A DNA stretch of 64,000 bases. Source: an uncultured Candidatus Melainabacteria bacterium (GTDB lineage: Bacteria; Cyanobacteriota; Vampirovibrionia; Gastranaerophilales; Gastranaerophilaceae). The notes under the pieces are model-generated. The model ran no database searches and was not told where the DNA came from. It worked only from the letters and a program-made list of their open reading frames with translations. The stretch is taken from positions 1 to 64,000 of the forward strand of contig CAKVIN010000005.1 of NCBI GenBank assembly GCA_934754425.1. The letters are read 5' to 3'. Numbering within the stretch: the stretch's first letter is position 1; each line of letters begins with the position of its first letter. Positions 51,020 to 59,380 of this stretch are shown in pieces. Position numbers and translations under genes: made by a program.

Positions 51020-52477
51020 GTGGCAAAAAAATTAAAGCAAGAAAAATATTTAAACCAAGAAATTAAAAATCAAAATTCAGTAAAAATAAAAGCTCCAATT
51101 GTTGAAGCATTAAAAACGGCTTATGAAAATCCGACTTATCAATTTCATATTCCGGGGCATACAAAAGGAAAGGCAATTTTTAAGGATTTTAGAAAACTTA
51201 TTGGAGAAAAAGCTTTAAATATTGATACTACAGATGAGTTTGATAATTTGGGAACATTACATCCTGCAACCGGCCCGATAAAAGAAGCACAAGAGCTTGC
51301 AGCAGAAGCTTTTGGTGCAAAGAAAACATTCTTTTTGCTTAACGGTTCAACAGCAGGAAACTTAGCTTTAGCAATGGCTTTAACAAAAAAAGGTGATAAA
51401 GTTATTGTGAACAGAAATTGTCACCGCTCAGTGTTGACAGGTATGATTATATCCGGAGCTGAACCTATTTGGATTTGTCCAAACAGAATTGAAGATTGGT
51501 CAATTTGGGGAAATACTGATGCAGCTCAAATAGAAGAATTAATTAATAAAAATCCTGATGTATCTATGGTTTGGATTACAAACCCGACTTATGAAGGTGT
51601 TGTATCTGATATTAAAGCTATTAGTACTGTTTGTAAAAAACACAATATTCCGCTTATTGTTGACGAAGCTCATGGATGTTTGTGGAATTTTAATAAGCAT
51701 TTGCCGGAAACAGCTTTAAAGCTTGGAGCAGATGCTGTTGTGCATTCTTTACATAAAACAGGCGGAAGCATGAGTCAAAGCTCAATGCTTCATATTTCAA
51801 AAGATTCTTGCTTAAATGTTGAAGCAGTAGAAAAAGCTTTAAAATTGTTGCATACAACCAGTCCATCTTTAATGTTATTAGCGAGTTTAGATGCAGCTCG
51901 AGCAAATTTGCAATCTAAAAACGGACAAATTTTGCTTGAAAGAGCTGTTAAAAATGCAAAATATTTAAGAACAAGACTTGATTCAATTCAAGGTTTGCAT
52001 CAATTAAAAGCTGATTTTGGGTATAAGACAGATGTAACAAAAGTGTTTATCAGAATAGATGGTTTGTCAGGAAAAAGGCTTGAATCAATTTTGGAAATAG
52101 ATTTCGGTATAGAAGTTGAATCGGCTTCTGATATAGGAGTTTTAATACTTTGTAATATTGGTAACAAGCATTCTGATTTTAAGTATTTGGCTGATTGTTT
52201 AGAAAAAATCGCAGCAACAAATTATCAAGATATTTATTATCTGGAAAAACGTAAACACATGCCAATGTTAGAACCTCAAATTAAGATGAGTTTGAGAGAA
52301 GCATTTTATGCAGAAAAAGAAACTATTCCAAAATCTGAAGCAATTGGAAGAATTTCTGCAGAAGTTGTTGCTGAGTGTCCTCCGGGAATTTCAATTTTAC
52401 TCCCAGGGGAATTGATTACGGAAGAACATTTGCCATATTTGAATGATTATGAAACTTTGGAGGTTGTACGAGTTTAA
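51020..52477 (+). CDS. Orn/Lys/Arg decarboxylase family protein (SpeA-like)
   Basis: A 485-residue PLP enzyme of the fold-I amino acid decarboxylase group. FHIPGHTKGK near residue 40, NGSTAGNLALAMAL, DEAHGCLWNF and the PLP-lysine motif HSLHKTGGSMSQ are visible; the C-terminal domain has AECPPGISILLPGE. The short form without the N-terminal wing domain is typical of Bacillus SpeA and cyanobacterial enzymes that decarboxylate arginine (to agmatine) or lysine. The start is GTG at 51020 with AAAGGGA 9 nt upstream. The substrate cannot be told from sequence alone. Confidence 0.92.
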   Translation: MAKKLKQEKYLNQEIKNQNSVKIKAPIVEALKTAYENPTYQFHIPGHTKGKAIFKDFRKLIGEKALNIDTTDEFDNLGTLHPATGPIKEAQELAAEAFGAKKTFFLLNGSTAGNLALAMALTKKGDKVIVNRNCHRSVLTGMIISGAEPIWICPNRIEDWSIWGNTDAAQIEELINKNPDVSMVWITNPTYEGVVSDIKAISTVCKKHNIPLIVDEAHGCLWNFNKHLPETALKLGADAVVHSLHKTGGSMSQSSMLHISKDSCLNVEAVEKALKLLHTTSPSLMLLASLDAARANLQSKNGQILLERAVKNAKYLRTRLDSIQGLHQLKADFGYKTDVTKVFIRIDGLSGKRLESILEIDFGIEVESASDIGVLILCNIGNKHSDFKYLADCLEKIAATNYQDIYYLEKRKHMPMLEPQIKMSLREAFYAEKETIPKSEAIGRISAEVVAECPPGISILLPGELITEEHLPYLNDYETLEVVRV

Positions 52478-52478
52478 T

Positions 52479-52778
52479 ATGTTAGTATCTAATAATATAA
52501 ATTTTGGTGCTAAATTTTACAATTATCCACATGCTTATAATCACCCAGATATCGCAAAGGGATTTGAAGAAGCTACTAAAAAATATCCTGATTATATTTT
52601 GTTGCAAGATAATATTTCATATTTTGGAAATGACTCTTTTTATTTACTAAAAGGTAAAAACATTTTAGGCTATGATTCAATGGCTTTAACCAATATGAGA
52701 AAATATTTATCAAATAATGATGTTGTAAATAGATTAGTGACAATTTTTAATAAATTATTGGAAAATCAAAACAAATAA
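52479..52778 (+). CDS. Small hypothetical protein after the decarboxylase
   Basis: A 99-residue protein starting MLVSNNINFGAKFYNYP. The ATG at 52479 is one base after the decarboxylase stop; GGAGG lies 15 nt upstream inside that gene. The frame opens earlier (52443) but would overlap. It is rich in Asn, Tyr and Lys, has no membrane span or known motif, and contains a helical C-terminus (NDVVNRLVTIFNKLLEN). It overlaps the following gene by one base, so all three genes from 51020 are likely translated together. Function unknown. Confidence 0.75.
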   Translation: MLVSNNINFGAKFYNYPHAYNHPDIAKGFEEATKKYPDYILLQDNISYFGNDSFYLLKGKNILGYDSMALTNMRKYLSNNDVVNRLVTIFNKLLENQNK

Positions 52779-53203
52779 TGGCACGTAAAAAATACCAAAA
52801 TAAGACAGTTCATTTTATAATTACTTTTTTGCTCATGATAACTGGAATCTATTATTTTGGTTTGAATTATGTTCCTAAAAAACTTTATGAAACTCAAACA
52901 ATGAAATCTAATCAAGTTGAAGCTTATTACCAGAATGAATGGTGTACTCCGGATTTTGGCAGAAAAGAAGTTATATTGTGGGATATGACGAGGGTTGATT
53001 GTTTAACAAAAGATTATGCAATAGAATTTGACTTTGCTAAAAAATGGGCGGAATCAATAGGACAAGCTCTTTATTATTCTAAACTTACAGGTAAAGCTCC
53101 TGCAATTGTACTGATTTTAACCTCACCAACAGATTACAGATATGTAAAACGAATAGAGCGATTGGATAACGAGATAAAATTATTTTTGATAAAAGCGTAT
53201 TAG
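52778..53203 (+). CDS. Membrane-anchored protein with nuclease-like fold
   Basis: A 141-residue protein with one N-terminal span (about 10-30) and a soluble domain. The segment EVILWDMTRVDCLTKDYAIEFDFAKKW followed by AESIGQALYYSKLTGKAPAIVLIL resembles a common uncharacterised PD-(D/E)XK-like module (D, then E-x-D, then Q). Whether it cuts DNA is unknown, since many such copies are fused to membrane anchors and sit outside the cytoplasm. It ends 2 nt from the convergent lipoprotein gene. Confidence 0.65.
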   Translation: MARKKYQNKTVHFIITFLLMITGIYYFGLNYVPKKLYETQTMKSNQVEAYYQNEWCTPDFGRKEVILWDMTRVDCLTKDYAIEFDFAKKWAESIGQALYYSKLTGKAPAIVLILTSPTDYRYVKRIERLDNEIKLFLIKAY

Positions 53204-53205
53204 AA

Positions 53206-54417
53206 CTATTCTTCAATATTTTCACAATTTTTTGATAATTTTTCTAAAATATTTTCTACAGAATCTTTGTTCAATAATGCAGACTGAACAGCAGAATTAA
53301 CTTGTGTATTGATTTCTTTTTGATTTCTTCGTTGTTTTAATTGTGGAGAAATTTTGTTAATTTGTTTTGCACTAATAGAACGTGCTTTTGCTTCTAATGT
53401 TGATTTATCATTATAAAAATCATTACTAAGTGCGTTTGAATTTGTGGCAATAATATTTGTCATTTTTGCAAGTTCAAGTTGATTTTGTTCATTTGTCAAA
53501 TACAAACAGAAATCCAGCGCTTCTTTTTTATATTTAGCTCTTGATGGTATAACAAAATTCATAACAGAAAAATCGTTTTGACCGACAGGACCTTTTATTT
53601 GTTCTGTAACATCAGTTTGTTCATAAACGGAAGGAGCATTTTCTTTAATCATATTCAAGAAATTGGCACCGCCTTGAAAGAATACAATTTTACCGGCCAT
53701 ATACTGTTCTAATGCTTCTCTATGAGTAAATGTAATACTTTCAGGCGGTATAAGTTCTTTTTGATAAAGGTTTTTATACATTTCAAAAACTTTTTTTGCT
53801 TTTGGATAATCTTCCGGTTCAGATATACCGTATTTATTTAAAATTTTAACCATCGTATCATTTTCTGTAATTGTTGGAAGATATGCATAAGCGCCAGTAT
53901 TCTCTTTTACTTTTTCAGAAATAGCAGCAAGTTCTTTGTACGTTTTTGGCAATCTTATAATTCCTGATTTCTGAAATAAATCTTTGTTATAAATAGTTAT
54001 AGAGCTTGTTGCATACCAAGGTATTGAATACAATTTGTCATTATATTTTAAAACATTAATAATTTCTGAATTAAAATTAGTAACCGCACTTTCTGGAATT
54101 TCCTCCAGAGTACCTTTTTGAGCTAAAAGTGCAGAAAAATCAGGATTAAGATTAATTAAATCCGGTGGATTATCTGTCATAACCGCAGCTAATGTTCGTT
54201 TTTCACCTTCTGAAAACGGAACATCGACCCATTTTATCTGAACATTTGGATGATTATTTTCGTAAGTACGAATAATTTTATACATATAATCAGAGAAATC
54301 ACCCATTTGAAGAGTCCAGAGTGTTACAACTTTTTGTTCATTTTCTCTGCGAATAGAGCAGGCGGTTAAGCCGATAATTGATATTGTTATTATTAGTAGT
54401 GCAAAAAGTTTTTTCAT
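53206..54417 (-). CDS. ABC transporter extracellular solute-binding lipoprotein
   Basis: A 403-residue family 1 solute-binding protein. The signal ends with the lipobox LTAC (C20), so it is a lipoprotein. The mature part has VVTLWTLQMGDFSDYMYKII, NPPDLINLNPD, LYSIPWYATSSITIYNKDLF and a late EALDFCLYLTNEQNQLELAK, the pattern of sugar/glycerol-phosphate binding proteins. No permease or ATPase gene is nearby, so it must work with a transporter coded elsewhere. Ligand unknown. Confidence 0.9.
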   Translation of the reverse strand: MKKLFALLIITISIIGLTACSIRRENEQKVVTLWTLQMGDFSDYMYKIIRTYENNHPNVQIKWVDVPFSEGEKRTLAAVMTDNPPDLINLNPDFSALLAQKGTLEEIPESAVTNFNSEIINVLKYNDKLYSIPWYATSSITIYNKDLFQKSGIIRLPKTYKELAAISEKVKENTGAYAYLPTITENDTMVKILNKYGISEPEDYPKAKKVFEMYKNLYQKELIPPESITFTHREALEQYMAGKIVFFQGGANFLNMIKENAPSVYEQTDVTEQIKGPVGQNDFSVMNFVIPSRAKYKKEALDFCLYLTNEQNQLELAKMTNIIATNSNALSNDFYNDKSTLEAKARSISAKQINKISPQLKQRRNQKEINTQVNSAVQSALLNKDSVENILEKLSKNCENIEE

Positions 54418-54428
54418 TGTATAGACAC

Positions 54429-54459
54429 CTCACCCTAGCCCTCTCCAGTAAGGCGAGGG
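54429..54459. repeat. Dispersed GC-rich palindrome, copy 2
   Basis: CCTCACCCTAG followed by CCCTCTCC...AAGGCGAGGG, nearly identical to 9849-9883. CCCTC pairs with GAGGG. It lies between the lipoprotein gene and the gene at 54475. Confidence 0.75.
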
Positions 54460-54474
54460 AATGACCAAGACTTG

Positions 54475-54870
54475 TTAACTTTTAATCTCTGTATTTAAAT
54501 TCAAATCTATGTACTTAAATGTATTCAACAGAATCCCCGGAGGGAAATTGTACACATTATTACAAGGAGTTATTTTTAAGATTGAGTTTGCATTATCTAC
54601 TCCGGCAACAGTTGCTAAATATTGTCTTCGATTTACCGTAAAAATCACATAACCGTTTGCAGTTTGAACTTCATCAATAACAAAACGATTAGCTGATAAT
54701 GAAGCTAATGTTAAATAAAAAAGTTTTTCTTTATTAACTGCAAAAATCTTAGTACAATTTTGAAACATTATATTTTGCGGAGTTGTTGCAGATTGATTTA
54801 CTGCCGGAATTTCAGCAGCAAAAGTAGGTAATACCAGAAATAACGCTAAAATCAGCAAACTTTTTTTCAT
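54475..54870 (-). CDS. Small exported hypothetical protein
   Basis: A 131-residue protein with a signal peptide (MKKSLLILALFLVLPTFAAE). The mature part, for example IFAVNKEKLFYLTLASLSANRFVIDE and GYVIFTVNRRQYLATVAG, is of mixed strand and helix. ATG 54870 has AGGAGA upstream and gives a proper signal; the frame opens five codons earlier. No family recognised; periplasmic or secreted. Confidence 0.8.
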   Translation of the reverse strand: MKKSLLILALFLVLPTFAAEIPAVNQSATTPQNIMFQNCTKIFAVNKEKLFYLTLASLSANRFVIDEVQTANGYVIFTVNRRQYLATVAGVDNANSILKITPCNNVYNFPPGILLNTFKYIDLNLNTEIKS

Positions 54871-54941
54871 CTTATCTCCTAACAAAATTAGTTTAACAGA
54901 TTTTTAACAAATTGAACTCATTTAACTAATGGAATTACAAT

Positions 54942-55673
54942 TTACCCAACAATATCTATAATTATCTTTATTACCATCATCCCAATTAACCATACTAAAA
55001 AAAACATAATCCCTAAAAGAATATTTATGGATGATTTAGAGGAATTAGAAACTTTGGGATCATCTAATACATGTTTCACTTGTTTACTTAATGAAATTTT
55101 TTCATCTTGTAGTCTTGCATTAAGCCCTGACATGAAAATATCATTGTTTGAGTCTATTGTGTATGAAAAATTTGGAATATTTTTAGCTACAGCAAAAATA
55201 TCATTGATACAAAAGTTTTTAGTTTCTTGTTCTTCATATTGAAATTCAAAAACTTCATTCATATTTGTAACAACTTTTATATTAATTTTTATATCACAAG
55301 GCGAAGAACCTTTACTCAGCATTGATGTATTAATTCTGTTATCTCTGTGTAAAATATTCAACTTAAATTCTAAAATATCACTAAGTTTAATATTTGTTTT
55401 TTCTTCTATATCATTATTATAATTACTAAACATTATATTTTCTTTTGATAGTATAAAATAATATAGCCCATTTTTATGTTTTTTCAATATTTTTATAAAT
55501 TCATTCCAAAATATCGTCATCGGTATAAATGTAACAACCTCAGCTTCTAACAAATCAAAACTATGATGAATAACCAGCATAATAAATAAAATTGTACAAA
55601 ACATTGCTATTATTAAAAACACATAGGGTGATGTATCATCTTGAATTACAACTTTTTTGACTTTTTCTTTCAT
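54942..55673 (-). CDS. Membrane protein of unknown function
   Basis: A 243-residue protein with hydrophobic segments at about 18-36 and 43-57 (VTFIPMTIFWNEFI region) and at the C-terminus (ILLGIMFFLVWLIGMMVIKIIIDIVG). The central 60-200 region is soluble and strand-rich (KTNIKLSDILEFKLNILHRDNRI). The arrangement, two spans, a PH-like soluble part and a final span, is reminiscent of small bPH-type membrane proteins, but I cannot assign it. Confidence 0.7.
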   Translation of the reverse strand: MKEKVKKVVIQDDTSPYVFLIIAMFCTILFIMLVIHHSFDLLEAEVVTFIPMTIFWNEFIKILKKHKNGLYYFILSKENIMFSNYNNDIEEKTNIKLSDILEFKLNILHRDNRINTSMLSKGSSPCDIKINIKVVTNMNEVFEFQYEEQETKNFCINDIFAVAKNIPNFSYTIDSNNDIFMSGLNARLQDEKISLSKQVKHVLDDPKVSNSSKSSINILLGIMFFLVWLIGMMVIKIIIDIVG

Positions 55674-55741
55674 AGTTGAAGTTTAACACAAGTTTTAGGG
55701 GGTTAACTCATACATTAATAGTATTAATTATCATAGAGATG

Positions 55742-55750
55742 TGGTATAAT
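55742..55750 (+). promoter_or_regulatory. Extended -10 promoter of the small membrane operon
   Basis: TGGTATAAT; transcription would begin near 55757, with AAGGGAG just before the ATG at 55770. Confidence 0.6.
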
Positions 55751-55769
55751 AACTTCAAGGGAGAATTTT

Positions 55770-56006
55770 ATGGACGAATTGTACAATCAGGAGTTATTAA
55801 GTTCTATAAGAAATGAAATGACCCATTTATGGGGGTCGATTTTTGTAGTAGGTGGAGGTTCTATTGTTTTACTTATGAATGGACATACTACTATAGAGTT
55901 TTTCTTTGCAATAATTGGCATAATACTTACCATAATGTTTGTAAACGCATATTTTGTGAGAAGGAATAAAGTTGTACAAATTGTTAAAAGTTTGGAGGAT
56001 AAATAA
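55770..56006 (+). CDS. Small two-span membrane protein
   Basis: A 78-residue protein: an N-terminal acidic/polar helix (MDELYNQELLSSIRNEMTHLWG), two spans (SIFVVGGGSIVLLMNG and FFFAIIGIILTIMFVNAYFV) and a basic tail. Similar small proteins occur as partners of toxin-antitoxin, phage or membrane-bound regulatory units; no family is named. It overlaps the next small gene (TAATG) and lies shortly before the helicase-nuclease gene. Confidence 0.75.
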   Translation: MDELYNQELLSSIRNEMTHLWGSIFVVGGGSIVLLMNGHTTIEFFFAIIGIILTIMFVNAYFVRRNKVVQIVKSLEDK

Positions 56007-56116
56007 TGATGGATATTCATACATTATCAGAATGGACAGCTTTGATAAGCTTTGTTTTGATTTCTGCATTTGCAGTCTACAAATACACAAAACAAAATCG
56101 TGATTATAAATGGTAA
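56006..56116 (+). CDS. 36-residue single-span membrane peptide
   Basis: Found by reading: ATGATG overlapping the previous stop, GGAGG about 5-10 nt upstream. Sequence starts MMDIHTLSEWTALISF and has one hydrophobic helix (ALISFVLISAFAVYKY) and a basic tail. Translationally coupled to the gene at 55770. Function unknown. Confidence 0.6.
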   Translation: MMDIHTLSEWTALISFVLISAFAVYKYTKQNRDYKW

Positions 56117-56219
56117 AACCCTAATCATAAAAAAGGGAAAGAATAAATATTCTCACCTAAAAATCAACAAAATAGGGTAAGTTGGAAATTTAGCCCAACA
56201 AAGTCAATGGAGAAAGTAC

Positions 56220-59200
56220 ATGTTACAAGAAGCAACAAGAGCAATTAATTCAGCATTTAATAATAGTTTTATAAAAAAATTAAGCCAATATTTACACGAT
56301 TGTGTAAGAGAAGAAGTTAAGAGTTCTACATTTAGAAACCTAAAGGCAGATAAAGACAACAAATGGATTTTTCTTGATGGAGAAGACACTCTTTTCACAC
56401 AAGGCTTGGAATATTTGCGCTTGGAAGGTTCTGATTCCAAACTTACAGAATTGATGATTCAATCAGAAACAAGTCAGAAAGATAAATACTTAATTTATGG
56501 ATATTTGTTTTTGGTTGGTAAATCAAAAACCGGCAAAAAAAATGAATTCTTAACTCCACTTCTTTATGCACCATGCAGGCTTGAACGTAATGGAGTTAAC
56601 ATTAATTGCATGTTAACGGATGAATTTTTGTCACTTAACACCGGTGCTTTGACTGCACTTATGAAAAAAAGTGATGACGAAGATGAAACAGAACAATTAC
56701 TGGAAGGACTTCTTGATGTTGTTCCAACTGTTCCTATCACTCAAGAAAAATTAGACATCTTTTTGACAACTCTTAAATCAATCGTTCCTGATATTGATGT
56801 ATCATTGAGCCCTGAAAACACGGTAAAAGAGGATAATATTACAAAAGATTTTTATAATGAAAAAGTAACTTCAGAAAACATTGATGAAATAATTGAGGAA
56901 GAAGAAAACGCTAAAAAGGCACAAATTAAACTTGATAAGATAAATTTAACGAAGCAATGTGCAATTATTCTTACAAAACGCCCTTCTGTTACTGCCGGTG
57001 TTTTACACGAACTTACTCAAATTGCCGAAAAGCCAAGTGGAATTTATAGAGAAACTGTTCTTAATTTAATTAATGAAGAATATACTCAATCAAAACCGAC
57101 TGATACTCAACAAAAAACATTAGCGGACTTTTTCCCTGTAACTCCGTTATCATTATCAGATGCACAACTTAATGTTGTAAAAAACGTAGAGAATGCAAGA
57201 TTAGTTTCTGTTTTTGGCCCTCCGGGGACAGGTAAATCTCAAACCATCGTTAACCTTGCAGCACACTTAATTGCGAACGGAAAAACTGTTCTTGTAGCTT
57301 CAAGAATGGATAAAGCAGTTGACGTTGTTGCAGAAAGATTGAACGACTTAGGCGCTCCTTTTTTGGCACTTAGAGCAGGACGTTTGAATTATCAAAGAGA
57401 ATTAAGTATGCAGCTTCAAGACCTATTGGCAAATAAAGTTGACTTAGACGATGGAGTTGAAAGTTCTATACTTTGTGACGTTAAAGACATGGAAGAACTT
57501 CTTAAAACAATTTCTGATTTAGAAAAAAAATCAGAAAAAATTATTAAACTTGAAGGAGAATGGACTGATTTAAAGAGTCAAATTGATTTAGAACAGTCAA
57601 TGCATAATAATCCTATTTATATAAAATCAGTTTTAAAAGAAGAAGAAATTAATCTTGTAGAAAATTCCATCAATTCACTTTGTTCTAATCTTGAAAAATC
57701 AGGTTTTTGGTCTGGTATAAAAAATATGTCTGCAATAGGAAATCTTAAAAAAGCTCTTAGAATAAATGGTTTTGATGTTAACAATGAGAATATTGCTGTT
57801 CTAAAGAATGAATTAGAATTTGCCAAATTAATTTGCAAAGCAAGAAAAATTGAAACAGAAATCCAAGCAACGGGAAATATTCATGTTTTTGCAGAACAAA
57901 TAAGGACTTTGAAGAAAAAACAAAAGCGTTTAGCTATTGATATTTTAAAATGCAAGCGCAGACAGGCATTGAAAGGCTTAATGCAAGATCCGGTAAAAAG
58001 ACAGAGATTGTTTGTACATTCAAAATCTCTTGTTGAAAGAAAGAAAAACTTACAAAACAGACTTCTTGAAACAGAAGATTTTAAACCGCTTTTAGAAGCT
58101 TTCCCTTGCTGGTGCGTTACAACTTACGCTGTATCAGGTTCTTTACCAATGAAACCAGGGTTATTTGATGTTGTAATTATTGATGAAGCTTCTCAATGTG
58201 ATATTGCAAGCTGTTTCCCAATATTATACAGAGCTAAAAAAGCGGTTGTAGTCGGAGATGACAAACAACTTCCGCACTTATCATTTTTAGAAAAAGCAAA
58301 AGAACAATCCTTCTTGTCTCAATACGGTATCAATGACCGTTACCAATTAATGTGGAGATTCAGAACAAACTCAATGTTCGATTTAGCGAATTATTATTCA
58401 ATGCACCCTGTACTTTTAGACGAACATTTTAGAAGCTTGCCACCAATAATAAATTTCTCTAACAAAGAATTTTATGGTAACAGAATTAAAGTAATGAGAA
58501 GAAACGACAACTCTAAAAAAGTACTTGAAACGGTTGTTGTACCGGATGGCAAAGTCGATTTTGATGCAACAAGAAACCTTCCTGAAATTGAAGAATTGGT
58601 AAAAAGATTGCATTCAATTGTAGTAGAAGATGAAAGAAAAAATCCGGATAATCCGGTTTCTATCGGCATTATTTCACCTTTCAGAGCGCAAGTAGAACAA
58701 CTTAAAATATCTGTTTCAAAGGTTCTATCTGAACACATGATGGAAAAACACCAAATTGAAATCGGTACCGCTCACACATTCCAAGGTGATGAAAGAGATA
58801 TTATTTTGATTTCTTGGGCTTATGCAAATAATAGCTTCCCTCAAAGTTTGATATTCTTACAAAAACCGAACTTGTTTAATGTTGCAATTACAAGAGCTAG
58901 ATATCAAATGATTAATTTTATCTCCAAAAATCCAAGAGAATTGCCTGAAGGAATATTGAGAAGTTATTTAAGTTTTGTAGAAGAATACGAAAATAGATTT
59001 GCACTCGCAAATTCTGACGACTTTGATGAAAATATTTATAAAAACTCATTTGAAAAAGAAGTCGCTCAAGCTTTTCGTGATATCGGACATAAAGTAACTT
59101 GCGGAGTGGATATTGCAGGTTTAAGCGTCGATTTGCTTGTAGATAACAAATTTGTTATCGAATGTGACGGAGTCGAAGACAAAACTCCTTTAAAAATTTC

Positions 59201-59315
59201 AAATATGAAAAAACAAGCTATTATAGAACGCTCCGGACTCAAAGTTTATCGAATCTCTAAACGAGAATGGAATTATTCTCCAAAAGCTTGTATAGATAGA
59301 ATAATGAACACATAG
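56220..59315 (+). CDS. SF1 (Upf1/Dna2-like) helicase with C-terminal nuclease domain
   Basis: A 1031-residue protein. N-terminal domain, about 1-300, unknown; helicase core from the Q-motif SDAQLNVV (313-320), Walker A GPPGTGKSQT (333-342), a coiled insertion, Walker B VVIIDEASQCD (about 651-661), the Ser/Gln-rich motif VVVGDDKQLPHL, then IGTAHTFQGDERDII and NVAITRARYQ (motif VI, about 887-896). Residues about 944-1030 are a small PD-(D/E)XK/VSR-type nuclease: VDLLVDNKFVIECDG supplies the D...ExD site (REase_MTES_1575-like). Related DNA helicase-nuclease fusions occur in defence systems, for example Hhe (DUF4011-helicase-Vsr), but DUF4011 is not evident. GGAG precedes the ATG. Confidence 0.88.
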   Translation: MLQEATRAINSAFNNSFIKKLSQYLHDCVREEVKSSTFRNLKADKDNKWIFLDGEDTLFTQGLEYLRLEGSDSKLTELMIQSETSQKDKYLIYGYLFLVGKSKTGKKNEFLTPLLYAPCRLERNGVNINCMLTDEFLSLNTGALTALMKKSDDEDETEQLLEGLLDVVPTVPITQEKLDIFLTTLKSIVPDIDVSLSPENTVKEDNITKDFYNEKVTSENIDEIIEEEENAKKAQIKLDKINLTKQCAIILTKRPSVTAGVLHELTQIAEKPSGIYRETVLNLINEEYTQSKPTDTQQKTLADFFPVTPLSLSDAQLNVVKNVENARLVSVFGPPGTGKSQTIVNLAAHLIANGKTVLVASRMDKAVDVVAERLNDLGAPFLALRAGRLNYQRELSMQLQDLLANKVDLDDGVESSILCDVKDMEELLKTISDLEKKSEKIIKLEGEWTDLKSQIDLEQSMHNNPIYIKSVLKEEEINLVENSINSLCSNLEKSGFWSGIKNMSAIGNLKKALRINGFDVNNENIAVLKNELEFAKLICKARKIETEIQATGNIHVFAEQIRTLKKKQKRLAIDILKCKRRQALKGLMQDPVKRQRLFVHSKSLVERKKNLQNRLLETEDFKPLLEAFPCWCVTTYAVSGSLPMKPGLFDVVIIDEASQCDIASCFPILYRAKKAVVVGDDKQLPHLSFLEKAKEQSFLSQYGINDRYQLMWRFRTNSMFDLANYYSMHPVLLDEHFRSLPPIINFSNKEFYGNRIKVMRRNDNSKKVLETVVVPDGKVDFDATRNLPEIEELVKRLHSIVVEDERKNPDNPVSIGIISPFRAQVEQLKISVSKVLSEHMMEKHQIEIGTAHTFQGDERDIILISWAYANNSFPQSLIFLQKPNLFNVAITRARYQMINFISKNPRELPEGILRSYLSFVEEYENRFALANSDDFDENIYKNSFEKEVAQAFRDIGHKVTCGVDIAGLSVDLLVDNKFVIECDGVEDKTPLKISNMKKQAIIERSGLKVYRISKREWNYSPKACIDRIMNT

Positions 59316-59332
59316 TTTATTGTAAATATACT

Positions 59333-59365
59333 AAAAAGACGTATCAAGAGTGATACGTCTTTTTT
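59333..59365. terminator. Shared terminator between helicase and ychF
   Basis: A 14-bp perfect stem (59333-59346 with 59351-59364), loop AGAG; T-run on the plus strand and, because of the matching A-run, also on the minus strand. Confidence 0.93.
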
Positions 59366-59380
59366 ATGTATTAATTTTAA

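Noticed and set aside
50866..51066. Small cysteine-containing frame before the decarboxylase
   Set aside because: Covers the hairpin and overlaps the decarboxylase start; composition and lack of a ribosome site argue against it.
56220..59315. Hhe defence protein
   Set aside because: The helicase-nuclease order is similar, but I cannot see the DUF4011 part, so only the general class is claimed.
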